From Actinomycetota bacterium (GTDB lineage Bacteria; Actinomycetota; Actinomycetes; Nanopelagicales; Nanopelagicaceae), in the NCBI GenBank assembly GCA_947463335.1, contig CANHRF010000071.1, positions 1 through 5,741 on the forward strand: a DNA stretch of 5,741 nucleotides, given 5' to 3'. Shown piece by piece: positions 5,495 to 5,741 of the stretch (position 1 is its first letter; each line of letters begins with the position of its first letter). A program made the translations under genes and the position numbers. A model generated the notes under the pieces. That model did no database searches. It was not told where the DNA came from and worked only from the letters and a program-made list of their open reading frames with translations.

Positions 5495-5526
5495 GCCGCC
5501 AGACCAAAATATCCAAAGGTGGCGGC
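5495..5526 (+). terminator. Stem-loop, probable terminator of the lactate dehydrogenase gene
   Basis: GCCGCCA (5495-5501) and TGGCGGC (5520-5526) form a perfect 7-bp GC-rich stem. After a two-base bulge an inner CC/GG pair extends it, around a loop of about 12 A-rich bases. It begins 18 bases after the stop. No clean U-run follows (only TTT a little downstream), so it could be a weak terminator or a 3'-end stabiliser rather than a strong intrinsic terminator. Confidence 0.5.
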
Positions 5527-5562
5527 CGTCAAGAATTTAGCCGTTTAAAAGTATGGTGCTGA

Positions 5563-5585
5563 AGTCATAGGATGAGGCTATGACT
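5563..5585 (+). promoter_or_regulatory. Hairpin enclosing the mmsA ribosome binding site and start codon
   Basis: AGTCATAG (5563-5570) and CTATGACT (5578-5585) are a perfect 8-bp inverted repeat around GATGAGG. The ATG at 5580-5582 lies in the 3' arm. The ribosome-binding bases (AGGA at 5569-5572 or GAGG at 5574-5577) lie in the loop and the stem end. As RNA it could hold back translation initiation; as DNA it could be an operator. See the finding for tests. Confidence 0.5.
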
Positions 5586-5741
5586 ACCACCGTAAATCAC
5601 TGGATCGATAATAAAGAGTTTGTCAGCACCTCAGGCCGCACCGCACCTGTTTATGACCCAGCACTTGGCGTCGAAACTAAGCGCGTTGCCCTCGCCAATA
5701 GCGCTGAAATCAACGCAGCTATCGCATCGGCGAAGCAAGCA
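5580..5741 (+). CDS. mmsA: CoA-acylating methylmalonate-semialdehyde dehydrogenase, N-terminal part (cut by window edge)
   Basis: The first 54 codons are present, beginning MTTTVNHWIDNKEFV and continuing STSGRTAPVYDPALG and TKRVALANSAEINAAIASAK. The NHWI(D/G)..., SGRTAPVYDPA.G and T.RVALA pattern is the N-terminal signature of MmsA/IolA enzymes within the aldehyde dehydrogenase superfamily. Full-length members have about 500 residues and convert methylmalonate semialdehyde to propionyl-CoA and CO2 (valine or thymine breakdown), or malonate semialdehyde to acetyl-CoA (inositol or beta-alanine breakdown), using NAD and CoA. The catalytic cysteine and NAD-binding regions lie beyond the window, so the pathway cannot be chosen. 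AGGA seven bases before the ATG supports the start. The gene follows lldD on the same strand but after a stem-loop, so it may have its own promoter. Confidence 0.88.
   Translation, partial: MTTTVNHWIDNKEFVSTSGRTAPVYDPALGVETKRVALANSAEINAAIASAKQA

Noticed and set aside
1..5741. Mobile element, CRISPR array, defence system or other novel multi-gene system
   Set aside because: No transposase, integrase, terminal repeats, repeat-spacer pattern or nuclease/toxin genes are present. All genes belong to ordinary transport and organic-acid families.

Overview
The window looks like chromosomal DNA from an actinobacterium. The best evidence is the FMN-dependent lactate dehydrogenase, which resembles, from memory, the mycobacterial LldD2 type along its whole length. 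The base composition (a little under half G+C by eye), the short overlaps between genes and the lysine-rich exported binding protein would suit a streamlined aquatic actinobacterium such as the acI/Nanopelagicales group. That placement is inference, not something the sequence proves.

Left two thirds, minus strand (read from 3940 down to 1): a peptide/opine/nickel-class (Dpp/Opp-type) ABC importer in the order binding protein, permease B, permease C, ATPase. The binding protein (2357-3940) is followed by a perfect 15-bp stem-loop (2273-2316). A 214-bp gap then holds a weak promoter candidate, a small palindrome and a LacI-family-like box next to the start codon of the first permease. The two permeases and the ATPase are joined by 4-bp ATGA overlaps, so they are almost certainly translationally coupled. 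The ATPase is cut by the window edge just after its Walker A region. The substrate cannot be read from the sequence.

Middle, 3941-4244: a 304-bp divergent intergenic region between the binding protein (minus) and the lactate dehydrogenase (plus). I see no convincing gene in it. It holds the ribosome binding site of the binding protein, a second LacI-like box sharing the same 10 bases as the one before the permeases, a weak minus-strand promoter candidate, three inverted repeats nearly end to end (4075-4149), a small palindrome (4182-4193) and the ribosome binding site of the dehydrogenase.

Right, plus strand: a complete L-lactate dehydrogenase of the FMN alpha-hydroxyacid family (4245-5477, GTG start), a 102-bp gap with a terminator-like stem-loop, and the first 54 codons of a CoA-acylating methylmalonate-semialdehyde dehydrogenase (5580 to the edge). 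The start codon of that last gene lies in one arm of a perfect 8-bp hairpin with the ribosome binding site in its loop.

Together the window joins nutrient uptake with oxidation of small organic acids (lactate to pyruvate; methylmalonate or malonate semialdehyde to propionyl- or acetyl-CoA). The gene families are ordinary. The points worth a second look are regulatory: the shared operator-like box, the hairpin cluster and the start-codon hairpin. I found no evidence of an undescribed multi-gene system.
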